Notes: generated from the letters alone by a model not told the origin. A DNA stretch of 64,000 bases from Isoetes taiwanensis (GCA_021234155.1 JAJEKV010000041.1:10621018-10685017), one strand, 5' to 3'; positions 1 through 12,372 are shown, numbered from the stretch's first letter. Numbers and translations are program-made.

Positions 1-1900
1 CTTGACGTTATGGATTACGGATTACGACACTCACCGAAAATGCTGATTGCTTGCATAGATTTCAATGGAGAAAAGAAGGCAAGGTGAAGCAGAAGCTTCC
101 GATGGCATTGCCATGGCCTCTGCACCTTTGATCATTTACACCAATTAATCGTTTACTCTGCTCTTCTGACGCTGAGTTCAAAGACATATTGAGGGGACTC
201 AAAAAGGATGCAACTGGATCGGCCAGGCGTTTTAAATTCCTACGAGAAGTTTGGTGTTGACAAAGAGGCCACAACTATAGATATGTACATAGCATTTTTG
301 AATTGTGTTAGGAGTATAAAGAACTTGAGGAAGTATGCTTAAGAAGGTAACAAAATAACAGAGAAGGCGACGGCATTTCTGATACCCAGGAGACTTTCTT
401 CAGTTTAGCATTGACAGCATACGCTACGAGGAGTTGTCGGAATGGTTCTCCTCTGCTGAAGAAGATCAAAAGGGTGCATCTGAGAACAATCTTCTTGCTT
501 TGTCTTGGCATAATGCCGAATTCCTCTGCCCAATTTGTTTATAGATGAGCTTCTGCATTTAAACATCTCAGCATTATCTCTTCTTGATTTTTTCCTCTTG
601 ATTTTTTCCCTGCTTTGCAACCTCTGCACAACTTATTTCTCAAAAATCTTCATCTCTGTCCGATTTCATTCAGTTTTGAGCATCTGGGTGCATTGTTTTT
701 CCAATTGATCCTTTGTTTCGAGAAACTGCGAGCATTTTTTTGAGTAATTTGTAATCTACAACCTGGTTTGAAGCATTTGAATGGATTTTTTGAAGGATAA
801 TTCAGATTAGAGAAATATTTGAGCATTGAAAAAGCAGCGCCGCGGAAGAAATCCTAATGATTGCTTCCAAAGGAAGAAATAGCGCAGAGAGAATGGCCAA
901 GATGAGTGCGAAATGAATGGCTGGGATTGGTGCCTTGGTGACATGAATATTTAAAGCACCATCGAAGCAGGATAGGTTTAGATAATGATAGTCATAGCTG
1001 GTCAAATTTGAAGCCCTTTTGCCATAGCTACATTCTGGCATAGCTGCACCTGATAGTCGTCCTTTGACTCTGGGTTTCCTTTCGAGCAGATTTCCAATCT
1101 CTTTTGCATCTATTTTGCAGCGTTTTTTCGATCTGATATAAGTCCCCCAGTGCTAATTCTCGTTCCAAATATGTGCAATAGCTTTCGAAAACGTTCACTG
1201 TCACCTGTCATCAGAAATCCAGCTTAAATAAAAATTCAACATCCATTTTGTTCATTTCTTGAGTTGTCACATCGTCCACTTTTGCATAATATGCATTATT
1301 TTAGAATCTGTGCACAAAACAATAAGCAGATTGAAATTTTGCCATAGAAAAACAGAGGAATTCATGCTAAAAAATAGGGGAATTGCTCAGAAATAGGAAA
1401 ACTTATCCTTCAATCCATTTGGATTTGGAGCTAATCTGATGTGAAAAAGCCAAGATATGGTCGTTTGAGCCAAGATATGATGGATTCTGTGAATTTTTGT
1501 GTTGGATGGAGTCTCTCAAACCGTTGAAATTGTTAGAATTTGAAAGGTTCAGACCTTGATACCTCAGATCGCTCGGGCAGCATCAAAAGTTCTAGGTTAT
1601 CTACATTGTTTCTTAGCAGAATCTTGAATTTCGGTAGCATATCTTCCCCATATTGAAACAGGATCACCTTCGTCATACAGCCTTCCCCCCCCCTCGACGT
1701 GGACCAAAAATGCCATGCGAGCATAAAAAATTCACGGACAGCGTTAACTTTTTGTTAAGGGAGGGCAATGACAGACAAATCTTTTGGTCAGAAACTTTTT
1801 AACCGACAATATCAGTGACACAGAGAGAAGAAAACAGAGAGAACAGAGAGAAGAAAACAGATTCTCCACGATTTTTACAGCAGAAAGAAGCTGTTTCAGA
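1..1900. other. No recognisable gene
   Basis: Only short ORFs below 80 codons occur, none with a motif I recognise, and base composition is AT-rich. The last ~150 bases lie just past the end of the Merlin-type transposase ORF and may belong to that transposon, but I could not define its terminal inverted repeats. Confidence 0.5.
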
Positions 1901-1912
1901 TCAAATTACTAG

Positions 1913-2780
1913 TTATCCTTCTTCTTCTAGCCCATTTATAAGCTCACTGCTATACAATTTCACATGATTTATAAACATATTGAATGCATCCTCCTTCCTT
2001 GGTAGAAATTTCTTTCTCCACGTGTACTCCAAGAAATATGACTCATAGTGTGCCTTCACTGTTCCATATCTCGGAAGAGAGCGCTTCACTGCACCCCAAG
2101 TGCTCTCAATTCTGTTGGTGTGAACACATGTTTCAGGATCTTTGAAATGCAGGCTATGATTAACTGTGTAATGCTCATATTCAAGCTGAGACAACCATTC
2201 TGTATCATATCCTGCCCAACAGTCACTGTAAATGATACTTCCTAGAGCCACATATTCGAAAATAATGTCTGTGAGTGTATCCTTTGTACGATCTGCAACT
2301 GGAACCATGAACATGTTATTGGAATTGCGTTCTATGCCATCAAATACCCACTGATCTTCTACTCTTCTTCCTCTATTGTATTTTCTTTTACCAAACTTGC
2401 TTTCATCAATCTCAACCACTTTGCCTGGGCCACCAATGATCTCATTCTGTTTCTGTATTGCAATGCTACAAATATCCCTGCAATAATTGTACCAATTGAC
2501 CATCGTTTCATCTGTTTTTATTCCACATTCAATCTTAGCACGATGTTGAGGCAACTAGATCGACCAACAGTAGATGAGTCTCAAGATTTGAGACAATGTC
2601 AAACAGCTGCCTGCAAACCAAGTGCCTTTACGAAGACTGCAAGTAAAATGGCACCTCTTACCTTTACATTTCATTTCTTACTATCCCTAGTGCCGGCGTT
2701 GTCTGTTCTTAATTTCATTGATTTCTGGCATTTCTCACATTCCCTTCTATATGGGCAGTAAACCCAAATCTAAAAACAAA
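1913..2780 (-). pseudogene. Merlin-type (IS1595/ISXO2-like) DDE transposase, broken
   Basis: The 213-residue open part (2554 to 1913) has the catalytic triad of the IS1595/Merlin family in order: D50 in IDESKFGKR, D111 in YSDCWAGYD and E150 in TNRIESTW. This enzyme would cut and paste a Merlin DNA transposon. Reading upstream in the same frame gives a cysteine-rich N-terminal ribbon (YCPYRREC, CEKC, KCKGKRCHF) followed by the family's SLRKGTWF-like stretch. That upstream part is cut by two in-frame stops, TGA at 2671-2673 and TAG at 2555-2557, so the copy is dead unless spliced. A possible intron acceptor lies near 2772. Merlin elements were first described in animals and are related to bacterial IS1016. 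I am confident of the family and less sure of the 5' limit. Confidence 0.8.
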
Positions 2781-2903
2781 GAAATTGATTCATTCTTACT
2801 TGAGGTCTTCAAAATCAGATCGGACATTGTTGAAATCCACTGTTCTACATCCAAGAACTCCATTTGACAATGCTGTCTCTATGCCGATGATCCTCAAACC
2901 CTT

Positions 2904-3347
2904 GGAGGCGCCTATGATTTTGAAATATAAAATACGATTTCGCCTAAGATTTTGAGGGAATATCGAACCTCTATATAGCTTCGCCTAAGATTTTAGAATA
3001 TGAAATACAGGGGCTCGAACCTCTACCAAAATAACTCAATATCCTAATAAGACTACTTTGACCAATGTACGAGGTAAGCTAATGTAATTATTTTTTATAT
3101 TGAATCTATGTTTTTTTTATAACAACCTATTCAATTGTTTTAGGGATATATAGTTTATGGTTTCAGGAATTGTTATTTTTTATATCCATATCAAATCCCC
3201 CTAGAACCCCCTGTTATTTTGCTATATATTCTAAACGAGGTGCACCCTGGACTATCACAGTCGTCAGATTTGTCGATCCTACGACCCAGATCGTATGTTG
3301 GGGCCTCTGGGCACCTCTTGTTTCGCTTATAATCACTTATGATTGGA
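2904..3347 (-). repeat. Repeat with tRNA-like block, dispersed copy 1
   Basis: About 444 bp that recurs as a direct tandem array at 31,165-32,340. On the minus strand, around 3080-3011, it holds a tRNA-like block. The family version has TAGCTCAnnnGGTA (D-arm/A-box-like) and, about 59 bases on, GGTTCGAACC (T-arm/B-box-like). In this copy both are mutated (for example GGTTCGAGCC). This suggests a tRNA-derived, SINE-like origin. Confidence 0.55.
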
Positions 3348-3937
3348 CGCATCTATCAACCTTTTTAATTTGGGATTTTCAGGTATGATAAAAAACTTTT
3401 TGGAATTGTTTTTAAGATGTTTTCCTAAGGTTTTGAAGAGTTTGGACGCCAGAAAAAATTCCCGATTTGCCAAAAATCGAAGGAACTTTTTGTTCTACGA
3501 TTTTGGGGCTCCCTATCTTTGCGATCTGCTGGGGGGATGCAGCTGGCGAGGGGAATCCATGCCACAGATCGTGCCTATTGACAGCTGGTCATCGTGGTGA
3601 TATAGGCATGCAAGTCGACCCACGGATGGATTCAAAGCTCCAATTTGCAGGTTACGGTTTGTGTTTTCTTTGTTTGAAAGGAAATCGACACCCTATGTGG
3701 ATGCTGCTATTGTATAACTCTGTCACGGACGAAGATAAAGATGCCGAAGGTAAGGCTATAGCTGATTCTTACTGAGTTGAATTTGTATTCTGAATCTGTA
3801 TTGCCTTTGTAAATAGGTCCTCTGTGGAATCAATTTACCTTAGGGTTTTCTAGCAACTTCGGGCAACCCAAAAATCAAATTTATTTTGAAAATAGAAACT
3901 TTTCCATTATATTGATCGAAGCATCGAATTCCAGCAC
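3348..3937. other. No recognisable gene; upstream of reductase pseudogene
   Basis: Short ORFs only, up to 102 codons, with no familiar motif. Position suggests it includes the promoter and 5' UTR of the aldo-keto reductase relic that starts at 3938. Confidence 0.4.
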
Positions 3938-5102
3938 ATGGCGCAGCCTTCCCTTGCATCCAGTACGTTTGAGCTAAAAAATGCAGGATTTGAAGGCCTC
4001 TCAGTTCAAATACCACGGATCGGCCTGGGTGTATGGCAGATGAAGATTGATGAAGCTTACAGCGCTGTGGCTGACGCCCTTAGGTTAGGGTATCCCCATA
4101 TTGATACAGCTTGAGGCTATAACAACGAGAAAGGCGTTGGTGAGTATATCTCGCGTGATTCCTTTGCTTGCTGTTAAGAAGAACATAATTACTGTTTTCT
4201 TCAGGTAGAGTTGTACGTGAAAGTTGCATTCCCAGAGAAGAAATATTTATAACCACCAAACTTAGGAATCGTGACCATGGATATGAGGCTACTTTGGCGT
4301 CTTTTAATAGGAATCTAGCCGAATTGGAAATGGGCTATGGTGAGCTTTTATGTTCGCATTCTCTCTCTTCGAGCTTTTCTTTATTCATTAACTTAAAGAC
4401 GGTGTCTTATGGAATAAGGTGCTGATCTATATCTTATTCATGCCCCTATGCCTCGAAGGTTGGAATCCTGGAGGGCTATGAAGGTACTCCTTAAATCAGG
4501 TAAAGCAAAGTCAATTGGAGTTAGCAACCATGGCATTCATCACTTAGAAGCTTTTTTCTAATTCATTGGTACGGCCATTTGTAAAGCAGGTAGGATATTT
4601 AACATAAGCATATATGTTTGTGTTCATGTCATATCTTTATTTTCTACTGTCTTGACGCACAGATAGAAATCCACCCTTTAAATACCAGACCACATTTGGT
4701 TAAGTCCTGTCAGAAATATGGAATTATTTTGGAAGCATATTCTCCTCTTACTACAGGGGAGCATCTTGCTAATCCAAATTTCCTAAAGGTGAGTCTCCTC
4801 TATTCCGCATGACAATTAATGGTTTTGTAGTCCATACTTATATAAGCTATCACAGATTGCAGCAAAATACAACAAGACATGCGCCCAGCTTCTCATAAGA
4901 TGGAGTCTACAGAAAAATTATGTTGTTTTGCCCAGGTCTGTGACCCCATCAAGAACAACAGAAAATTCTCTGTTCGCATTCTTACTCTTAGAGCTTTTCT
5001 TTATTCATTAACTTAAAGGTGGCGTCTTATGGTATAAGGTGTTGATCTATATTGTATTCATGCCCCTATGCCTCTAAGGTTGTAATCCTGGAGGGCTATG
5101 GA
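3938..5102 (+). pseudogene. Aldo-keto reductase, 5' part and start of a partial tandem duplicate
   Basis: Exon 1 (3938-4139) reads like an NADPH-dependent aldo-keto reductase N-terminus (IPRIGLGVWQM, then the HIDTA strand). It has an in-frame TGA at 4112-4114, just before GYNNEKGVG. Exon 2 is 4205-4339 (REEIFITTKL). Exon 3 starts at 4419 (LYLIHAPMP, then GKAKSIGVSNHG) and frameshifts near 4554. Further exons are about 4662-4788 (IEIHPLNTR, LEAYSPL) and about 4857-4946. Introns have GT-AG ends. From about 4976 a second copy of the intron 2/exon 3 region begins and stops at 5102, exactly where the LTR retrotransposon entered; it resumes at 28,395. The stop and frameshift make this a pseudogene. 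Confidence 0.85.
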
Positions 5103-6726
5103 TGTGACGCTCCCAAAATATATACGACCCCCCGGCCGTATACATACGGGGACTTTCCCCTCCCACGGCGACCATCTCGCCATGACCAGGGCCCTCCGTC
5201 TATCCCGGGCCATCTATGGAAAGATGCCCGAGTGAAGGACACGGAGGTGTCATTCGGCCCACGCCTTCAATGGGACTCCTACGTCGCGGAAGCGTGAATA
5301 CATGTTATATATAAATAACCACCTCGAAGGGTGGCACATCCATCCAAATACCACGGCAAAGAATATGCATCTAATCCTAAGGAAAACACCCCAAACCCAT
5401 GGTTCTACCCCGGCTCAGACTCCAGTGAGGGTCGAATGACGGCTAGGTCTCAAGAGATCAGCAGACCGAATCTTGACATGGCGTTGGCTGGCATAGAACA
5501 TCGGCTAGGGTTGTCCACTCCATCCGCCCCTCATGTGCACACTTTGCAGATGAGTCGAATCATGCTATGGGATCACTATAGCCTTCCGGACCGCCTTGAG
5601 ACTCAAGGTATCACCCTACTGAGCCTACTCACGGGGTTCATGAAGCCCGTCCAGATGAGGCAGGCGGGGGGAGGCGTCCCCTCCGGGATCCACGGGGTTC
5701 CATGGGTGAGCTAGAGAATACGTGCCGCATCAGCGACCCCGCATCCGTGCAGGAGCTTACTCACCTAAATCTACTCAAAGTGCAAGGTGCTCCATACGGA
5801 TCACACCTCTACACCCAGGAGTGTCGGACCCATACCCGCCCCTCGTGGCCGGCTATCGGGGCCTAGCCCATTGTAGGAGTCTCGGGGAGCCTTTTATGTT
5901 CGTGCAAGACCCTCCCCCACTTCACCACTGTGTCCCTTGTTTGGTGCTAAGCCATTCCATAGCATCCACGACTCGGTGGTCTCTTGTGCATAGGCCGCAT
6001 CTAATGGGAATATTACAGGGCTCTATCTAGGAGCATACTATTATACATGAGCTCGAGGTCTCTCTCTACCCCCTTATTCCCCCATTTCGAGAGTAAAGCT
6101 ATGCAAAGAACTATCAATCCATCCTTTAAGAGCAAGACCCGAGAATCGAAATAAAGAGAACTCACCTTTACAATCAAGGGTTAGTTCCTACAAGTAAAAC
6201 ATAGAGAACGAGAGAAGCAAACACAACCGGATTGCCCAGCAGGGCTACCCTAGAATTCACCGGGCTATACTAGCCACCCACCTGAGTTCCGGCTGGACCC
6301 GTTATCATTTGGTGCTTCCATCTTCCTGGGTCTTGGTGCTCAGCTTCAGCTACACAGGTAAAAGTGCTTGGTATGGTGGCGCTCAGCTTGGCAGGGGTAG
6401 GCGCTCAGCTCCTGCTCCTTTTTGGACGAATTTTGGGAGTCAATTAGGGATAGGGATCAGGGTTGACACCCAATTTGGAAGTCCCCATGCTATGTCGATT
6501 TAGGCGGTGGCCTTCCCAAAGCATTATTAACCTAATTAATCCATTTAGACCTTAATTCCCTAAATTATAGGTTATTATCTTTAATGATTAAATTAGCATA
6601 ATTTAATCCCTTTTAGGTCAACCCCCTAGGTTACAGTACCCCATGGTGGCGTACCTTTGATGGGTGACGTGTCCGTATATCGTATGAATACGTTACGTAT
6701 ACCGTATAAATACATAGAACGTCACA
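5103..6726 (-). repeat. 3' LTR of outer chromovirus
   Basis: 1,624 bp, nearly colinear with 26776-28394 (1,619 bp), with scattered small indels and substitutions. It starts TGTGACG and ends CGTCACA. ORFs inside it on the plus strand are simply shared by both LTR copies and show no gene-like signal. Confidence 0.93.
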
Positions 6727-6739
6727 TTCTCCCCTCCTT
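6727..6739 (-). other. Polypurine tract of outer chromovirus
   Basis: On the minus strand AAGGAGGGGAGAA directly abuts the 3' LTR. This is the standard position and composition for the plus-strand primer, and it fixes the element's orientation as minus. Confidence 0.9.
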
Positions 6740-7394
6740 AAAAACAATGTTGTCCCCAGCATTGGGGTTAGTTAATCAGAGACAATTACTTGAAGAAACT
6801 GAAATAGAAAATAAGTCATGATTTCGGAGAGTAATACATTGAAGTTGAAAATATAACATTGAAGCTGAAAATATGACATAGTGTAAGCACCAAGGTGCAT
6901 TTTACAAACTTATGATCAAAAAGAGAGTTTGAGGACTAGAGTCCTATTTCAAGACATGATAAACGACGAAAATTGACACATGTAGACAAAACGGATCTGG
7001 AAAAGTCGGGCCATCAGTAACCCTCTATACATGGGCAGGTCACGAACTGCTTACTGGCCTGCACATGTAAATATATCAGTATATATCAATACTATAATTA
7101 GATTGTGGTTGAAGGGACCACCCCCTATAAATAAAAGAAAAATCTATCTACAAGGGAGCCTATCATAATAGTTTGCAATTCATTGTGGCATAAGGAATGG
7201 TCAAGTTCCCATTATAGCCGAGATGAACGCAGCCTATCAACTACATGCCTTCGAAGCAGTTCGTGGTCATGTCAACATCAACAATACACCACGTCCTAGA
7301 GAACACAAAGGTGATCTCATCATCGGTGACTATTATTAGATACGATGCATCTACCCCTCTACTGCATGATTCGCGGCGAATCAAGCCTTCAAGC
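6740..7394 (-). other. 3' untranslated region of outer chromovirus
   Basis: About 650 bp between the end of the chromodomain ORF and the polypurine tract. No ORF or motif was recognised. Confidence 0.6.
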
Positions 7395-7685
7395 TTACCG
7401 CCGGGAGGGGTTGATAGCATCGTTGATGGTGCGGCCTTGAGATTCCCGCATGAAGTCCGGATAGTGCTTCTCAAGGTCTATCTTCATCACCCAGGTAGCA
7501 TCCTCAACTGGTAAGTGTTTCCACTTGACTAAGTATTGCAACATTTGAGTCCTTCTGGTTTGTTTATAAGCTCGATCAAGAAGAGCTTCAGGCACTATCT
7601 CCAGGTGCTCCTCTGTCATTTCTAGGAGGGTTGGGGTGTCCAAAACCTCCTCTGGATCAGGGGTGTGTTGTTTCAGAAGACTCAC
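7395..7685 (-). CDS. Integrase C-terminus with chromodomain (chromovirus)
   Basis: The 96-residue ORF contains a chromodomain: ALLDRAYKQTRR, then LQYLVKWKHLP, then EDATWV. The YLVKWKHL...EDATWV core matches the second and third strands of chromodomains, which bind methylated histone H3 tails and direct integration of this retrotransposon class to marked chromatin. It sits downstream of the integrase region, as in chromoviruses. It was originally the C-terminus of pol; here it is cut off from the integrase core by frameshifts between 7690 and 8540. Confidence 0.85.
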   Translation of the reverse strand: MSLLKQHTPDPEEVLDTPTLLEMTEEHLEIVPEALLDRAYKQTRRTQMLQYLVKWKHLPVEDATWVMKIDLEKHYPDFMRESQGRTINDAINPSRR

Positions 7686-8540
7686 GTGAAAGACCTTGTG
7701 GATCTTCAGCGGGGCAGCAAGTCCAAGCGATATGCCTGTTCTCCAACACGTTCAATAATTTTGAACGGCCCAGCCCATCTGGGTGCCAACTTCTTGCAGT
7801 TACCAATCTTGAGCTTGGCTTGTTTCACTTTAATCTTAAGCGGGCCGATTAAGCCCACACGGAAGACTTCGTGGGGTTACGTGCTTATCCGCTACACTCT
7901 TCCGACGGCGCATGCGGCTAGCAAGTAACCACGAACTTCTTCAACCAAAGCTTGCATTTCCAAGAGGAGTTGTTGAAAACCTCCACTTTAGAAACGGGGG
8001 TTGTGCCATGTGTGGGAGTAAGACATTGATAACCATAATTTATCATAAAGGGAGACATTCGGAAGACTCTGCTTCATCTTTGTTATAGGCAAATTCGACC
8101 CGGATAAATATAGTCATCCCATTGGGATTGCTTACTCCACACATAACCGTAGCATATCCTCTATAATACGATTGGTGCGTTAAATTCGACCATCCGTGCG
8201 AGGATGATATCTTTGTACTCATAGCAAGCTTGGTGCGGATGGTGGCGAAGAAATCCTTCGAATGCACTTACAAATTTGGGATCCACAGCCGGATACAATA
8301 ACTCTTGGCATTCCGTGCAATCTGAAAATCTCCTTTGCAAATAGCGGGCGGTGTCGAAGGTGTGTCGGTTGATGCGACATGGCAAGAAATGAGCCATTTT
8401 TCGACAATTTGTCGACCACCACCATCAATGCATCATATCCACGAGATGCGTGGAAGGCCCACAATGAAATCCATGGTTATCACTTCCCACTTTGTTGGGG
8501 CACATCCGGAGGTTGCAACTCTCACGGAACTCTTAATTGC
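7686..8540 (-). pseudogene. Integrase core of outer chromovirus, frameshifted
   Basis: Retroviral-type integrase core can be read in overlapping fragments of different frames: VDKLSK, then MAHFLPCRINRHTFDTARY in one frame and FAKEIFRLHGMPRVIVS in another, then DPKFVSAFEGF. These are the usual Ty3/gypsy sequences around the first two catalytic aspartates. Several frameshifts separate the pieces, so no continuous integrase can be made from this copy. Confidence 0.8.
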
Positions 8541-9476
8541 TCAGCCTTGGTTTGTTGACACCGGACAACGCTTAATGTATCTAGCAATATCCTTCTTCAT
8601 CGAAGGCCAAAAATAACTGGAGCGGATCTTAAAGTAGGTCTTCATAAAACCTGCATGTCCAGCTATAGGGCTGTTGTGTGTGTCATGGAGAATTAACTTA
8701 CGCACTCCTGAAGTCTCAGGAACACACAACTTATCCTTGTAATATAACAAGTTGCCCTCTTTCTTATACGAACGGAAAGCTTCGCGTTCTTTATCTGTGC
8801 GTGCTTGTTTACTCAAACTACCCCAAACATCATGGAATTCGGGATCTGTGGCCAAGATCTGTTCTATTTGTTTCCCAAACTCACTGGTGAGTGTGGAAAT
8901 TGCGTTACAATGGGTTCGGGTTATCAAAGGATGGCGTGACAACGCATCCGCAACCACATTGTGCTTCCCAGGCTTATACATAATCTCGAAGTCGTATTCC
9001 TCCAGGAATTCCATCCATCTTCTCTGACAGAGATTGAGATTTGGCTGGGTGGATAGATAGCGAAGACTCTGATGATCCGTATCCAGCTGAAATCTTCTAG
9101 CAAGAAGGTAGTGTCTCCAAATACGCACATCGCGGACAACTGCTAACAATTCCTGATCATGGGTAGGGTATCGCTGTTCAGCGTCATTCATCTTCTTTGA
9201 ATCATATGCAATAACCCTCCCCTCCTGCATTAGGACTCCACCGGTAGCAATCTTACTAGCATCCGTTGCCACTAGTTTATCCTTTTCAGGATCAGGCAAA
9301 GTGAGGACTGGTGCAGACGTTAAAGCATCCTTAAGCTTCTGAAAGCCCATCTGGACCTTCGATTTCCAATGTTCCATCCAATCCTTCACCTTCTCGTGCT
9401 TTATGAGATCAGTAAGAGGTGCAGCAATTGTTGCAAAATCCTTAACAAATTTTCGATAATATCCTGCTAGCCCCAA
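8541..9476 (-). pseudogene. RT end, RNase H and integrase zinc domain of outer chromovirus
   Basis: The 311-residue ORF starts in the last part of reverse transcriptase ([12 protein letters not shown]). It runs through RNase H (LVATDASKIATGGVL, the YPTHDQELLAVV segment, then DALSRHP) into the integrase HHCC domain (GHAGFMKTYFKIRSSYFWP, then KRCPVSTN). It overlaps the upstream protease-RT ORF by 35 bases in another frame, so a single indel near 9475 has split what was one pol ORF. It ends at a further disruption right after the zinc domain. Confidence 0.9.
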
Positions 9477-10737
9477 GAAACTTCAGATTTCTGAAACATT
9501 GCCTATCCCTTACTGCTTCTATCTTTGCTGGGTCCGTAGCAATACCCTCTGCTGAAATGATATGCCCCAAATAATCCACCTTGGGGGTGGCAAACTTGCA
9601 CTTAGAGAACTTGGCAAAGAGCTGATGACGTCTGAGCTTTTGTAGGGCCAAGCGAATATGTTTCTCATGCTCCTCCAGAGTCTTACTGTAGATGAGAATG
9701 TCGTCGAAGAAGATAACAACAAAATCATCCAAGTATTGTCGGAAGACATCATTCATTAATCGCATGAAAGTCGCCGGGGCATTAGTTAATCCAAAAGGCA
9801 TAACGGTAAATTCATAATGCCCATATCTAGTGCGAAAAGCAGATTTATGGATGTCCTCCTCCTTTATCCTTATCTGATGGTATCCGGAGCGTAAATCAAT
9901 CTTTGAGAAATATTTGGCCCCTTGCAACTGGTCCATTAAATCATCTGCCCTAGGCAAAGCATAGCGATTTTTGATGGTATGCTTATTGAGCTGCCTATAA
10001 TCAATACACATCCTCAAGGAGCCATCCTTTTTCTTAACAAAAAGGATAGGGGCGCCAAAAGGCGAAACACTAGGCCGAATGAAACCTAGGTTTAGTAACT
10101 CCTGAAGTTGCTTCTTAAGCTCTGCCAGCTCTAGAGGACTCATGCGGTACGGGGCCTTGCTGGTAGGCTTAGTACCTGGTTCTAGAGCTATCTCACATTC
10201 TACCCCTCTAAAAGGAGGAAGCTTTTGGATCTCCTCTGGGAAAAGATCGGTAAACTCTCGGAGAAGACTAGCAATCCCCTCTGGCAAGGTGTCTATGATT
10301 TGCTTCTGTTTAGCATCTGACTCAATGGATGCAAGCCTGATGACGCAGAGGAGCTTATCCTTGCGTATAGCTTTATCTAACTGCTTGATGGACATAGACT
10401 GTATAATAGGGTTTAAGGAGTCACCTTTTATAGTCACGCGGGTTCCATTAGCTGCATTGAAGGTGACTTCCCGTTTCTCGCAGTCTATGTTGGCCTTTGC
10501 AGATGCCAAGAATTCCATACCAACAATAAGATCATATTTGCCAATATCCATTAGCTCGGCACCCAAGGCAACTGGCGCACCCGGTACCTGCATCTTAAGG
10601 TTAATGCGACGGCCATGAGTGTGTCTGATCTTACCACTGGCTAACGTGACTGGCTTTGGTCGGGATCTCAACGTTTCAAGCTTCAAGACCTGGGCCATTC
10701 TAGGAGAAGCAAAATTATGTGTACTTCCCGTATCCAT
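9442..10737 (-). pseudogene. Aspartic protease and reverse transcriptase of outer chromovirus
   Basis: The 431-residue ORF opens with the protease active site [11 protein letters not shown] and continues with [10 protein letters not shown]. Reverse transcriptase follows ([18 protein letters not shown], then [15 protein letters not shown], then [13 protein letters not shown]). The catalytic box is FFDDIL in place of the common YVDDIL. The protease and RT core are open, but the reading frame is lost at the C-terminus, where it should run into RNase H. It lies immediately downstream of gag, as in Ty3/gypsy elements. Confidence 0.92.
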
Positions 10738-10804
10738 AAGAATTACAAAAGGCTTACTGTCTACTTGACCTATGGTGGAAATGACAAAGAGTGACTTTTC
10801 GACA

Positions 10805-12118
10805 TTACCCGGTTTCTATAGCTGCAAGGATATGAGACGCACCGTGAATATACTCGGGAGCGTCCTCCTCGGCAGGTAGTGTTGATTCAAGATCGTCCCA
10901 ATCGAGGTCAGCCATAGCCAGCTGGGCAGTTTGCGTGACATAAGGACAATTCTGCATGAAGTGCCCGGGTCGCATACACCTGTAGCATGCCTTATCTCGG
11001 TAGACTGTTCGAACCTCTTTAGGAATAGGCGTAAAGGTTCGAACTTCCTTGCCGACATTATTCGATTTATCGGGCGTGCTGAAGGTGACTTTCTTTTCCT
11101 GGCGGCCATAAGAGTTCTGCTGAGAGGGCCCCGGACTTGGTGAGCGGGGTTTGTAAGGTGTGGACGGGCGTGGCTGCGAGTAAGGAGCATGACGCGGATA
11201 CTGGTTCCTTGGTGTGTCCTCCTCGAGGCTTAATGCCTTAGCCTCAGCTTCTGCAACTGATTTTGGGTCTATGGCCTTAACCATTCGTTTAATGGATGGG
11301 GCCAACCCTTCAATGTAGCCCTCCACTGCCCTCTTTTCATTCATCCCTGGTACATACAGCCTCAGGCGCATGAATTCATCAGTGTAGGCCTGAACTGACA
11401 TCCCCTTCTGCTCTAACTTGTAGAAGGTCTGGATTTGTTGGCATTTGTGCGCACGAGGCACATAATGCGACTTAAAAGCCTTGGCAAACTTTTTGAACTT
11501 GCACCTGCTCCTGTCCAGGTGCTTGGCTCTGGCATAGCCCTTCCACCAAATACGGGCAGCTCCTGTAAGGTTGGTGGTGGCAACCTTTCCTGTATCCTTT
11601 TCTGCCATACCATAGGATTTCCCAAACTCCTTCATTTCGTCGAGCCAGGACTCTGCATTCAGCCCGCCTCTAGATTTGCCATCAAATTGGGCTAGTTTCC
11701 TATTTTTCCATATACTGGTTATGGCTGTATCAACCGTTTTACGGTACTCCTTGTCCCGGCGATGTGCATGGCCACCGGATGACACCGACGACTCGAAGAC
11801 TTCGAGAAGAAGGCGGGAGGATGTTGCACCGTCCCCTAGAGGAACCGATGGCGTTTGGAGCGGTGCCTCCCTCGATGCAGTGCGCGGACCGGATTAGTCA
11901 GTCGCGAAGGTATATGCGTGGTGGGGACTTGGCGTGCCGGAGGTAACTCCGTCCATCCTCCCTCACAGGCATCTTTGCGGTGGGTTGACATTCAGCACAT
12001 AAGTCTGCAACTCAACTAGTTGCCTCTTCATCAACATAAGTTCCTGCTCAGGGGTTAACCTACTGGCATTCGAGGGTGTCTGCCAGGCGGCGTTGCGTGC
12101 ACCGTCTATATCGAGCAT
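10805..12118 (-). pseudogene. Gag of outer chromovirus
   Basis: The main open part (11785 to 10805, 326 residues) has a retrotransposon gag domain (AARIWWKGYARAKHLD; FYKLEQKGMSVQAYTDEF). It ends in one CCHC zinc knuckle (CYRCMRPGHFMQNC). An N-terminal piece starting at ATG 12118 (MLDIDGARNAAW, then PEQELMLMKRQL) is in another frame and closes at 11963, so gag appears frameshifted between about 11,790 and 11,965. Gag forms the retrotransposon particle and binds RNA through the knuckle. Confidence 0.85.
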
Positions 12119-12372
12119 AACAAGATATAAGCAGAATTTCAACAACATCAAGTCTCACAACAAGATCATTTTGGGTAGTACTGAAGTAAGAGTGAATAAG
12201 AGAAGACAAGAGAAAAGATTTTGATTATAAGTCAAAACAACTGTTACATTGAAGAACTTCACACTGAAGGTAGTTATCAACTTAAAGTTATATAATACAC
12301 AAGTGGATTTAATACATTGGGTATTTCTTTAGTGACACTGAACATAGCACAACAAAACTAAGGGGTCCGGAC
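12119..12372. other. Spacer between histone-like ORF 3 and gag
   Basis: AT-rich, about 250 bp, no ORF of note. It could hold the splice or re-initiation signals that would allow gag expression downstream of three other ORFs, but I see no clear signal. Confidence 0.4.

Noticed and set aside
2904-3347. Functional tRNA gene from the A/B-box-like motifs
   Set aside because: No acceptor stem or anticodon arm could be folded around the motifs; they fit a relic better.
5331-6503. Plus-strand ORFs of 127 and 102 codons as genes
   Set aside because: They are inside the LTR and recur in the other LTR with frame-changing indels; no known motif.
10142-10618. 158-codon plus-strand ORF
   Set aside because: Antisense shadow of the protease-RT coding region.
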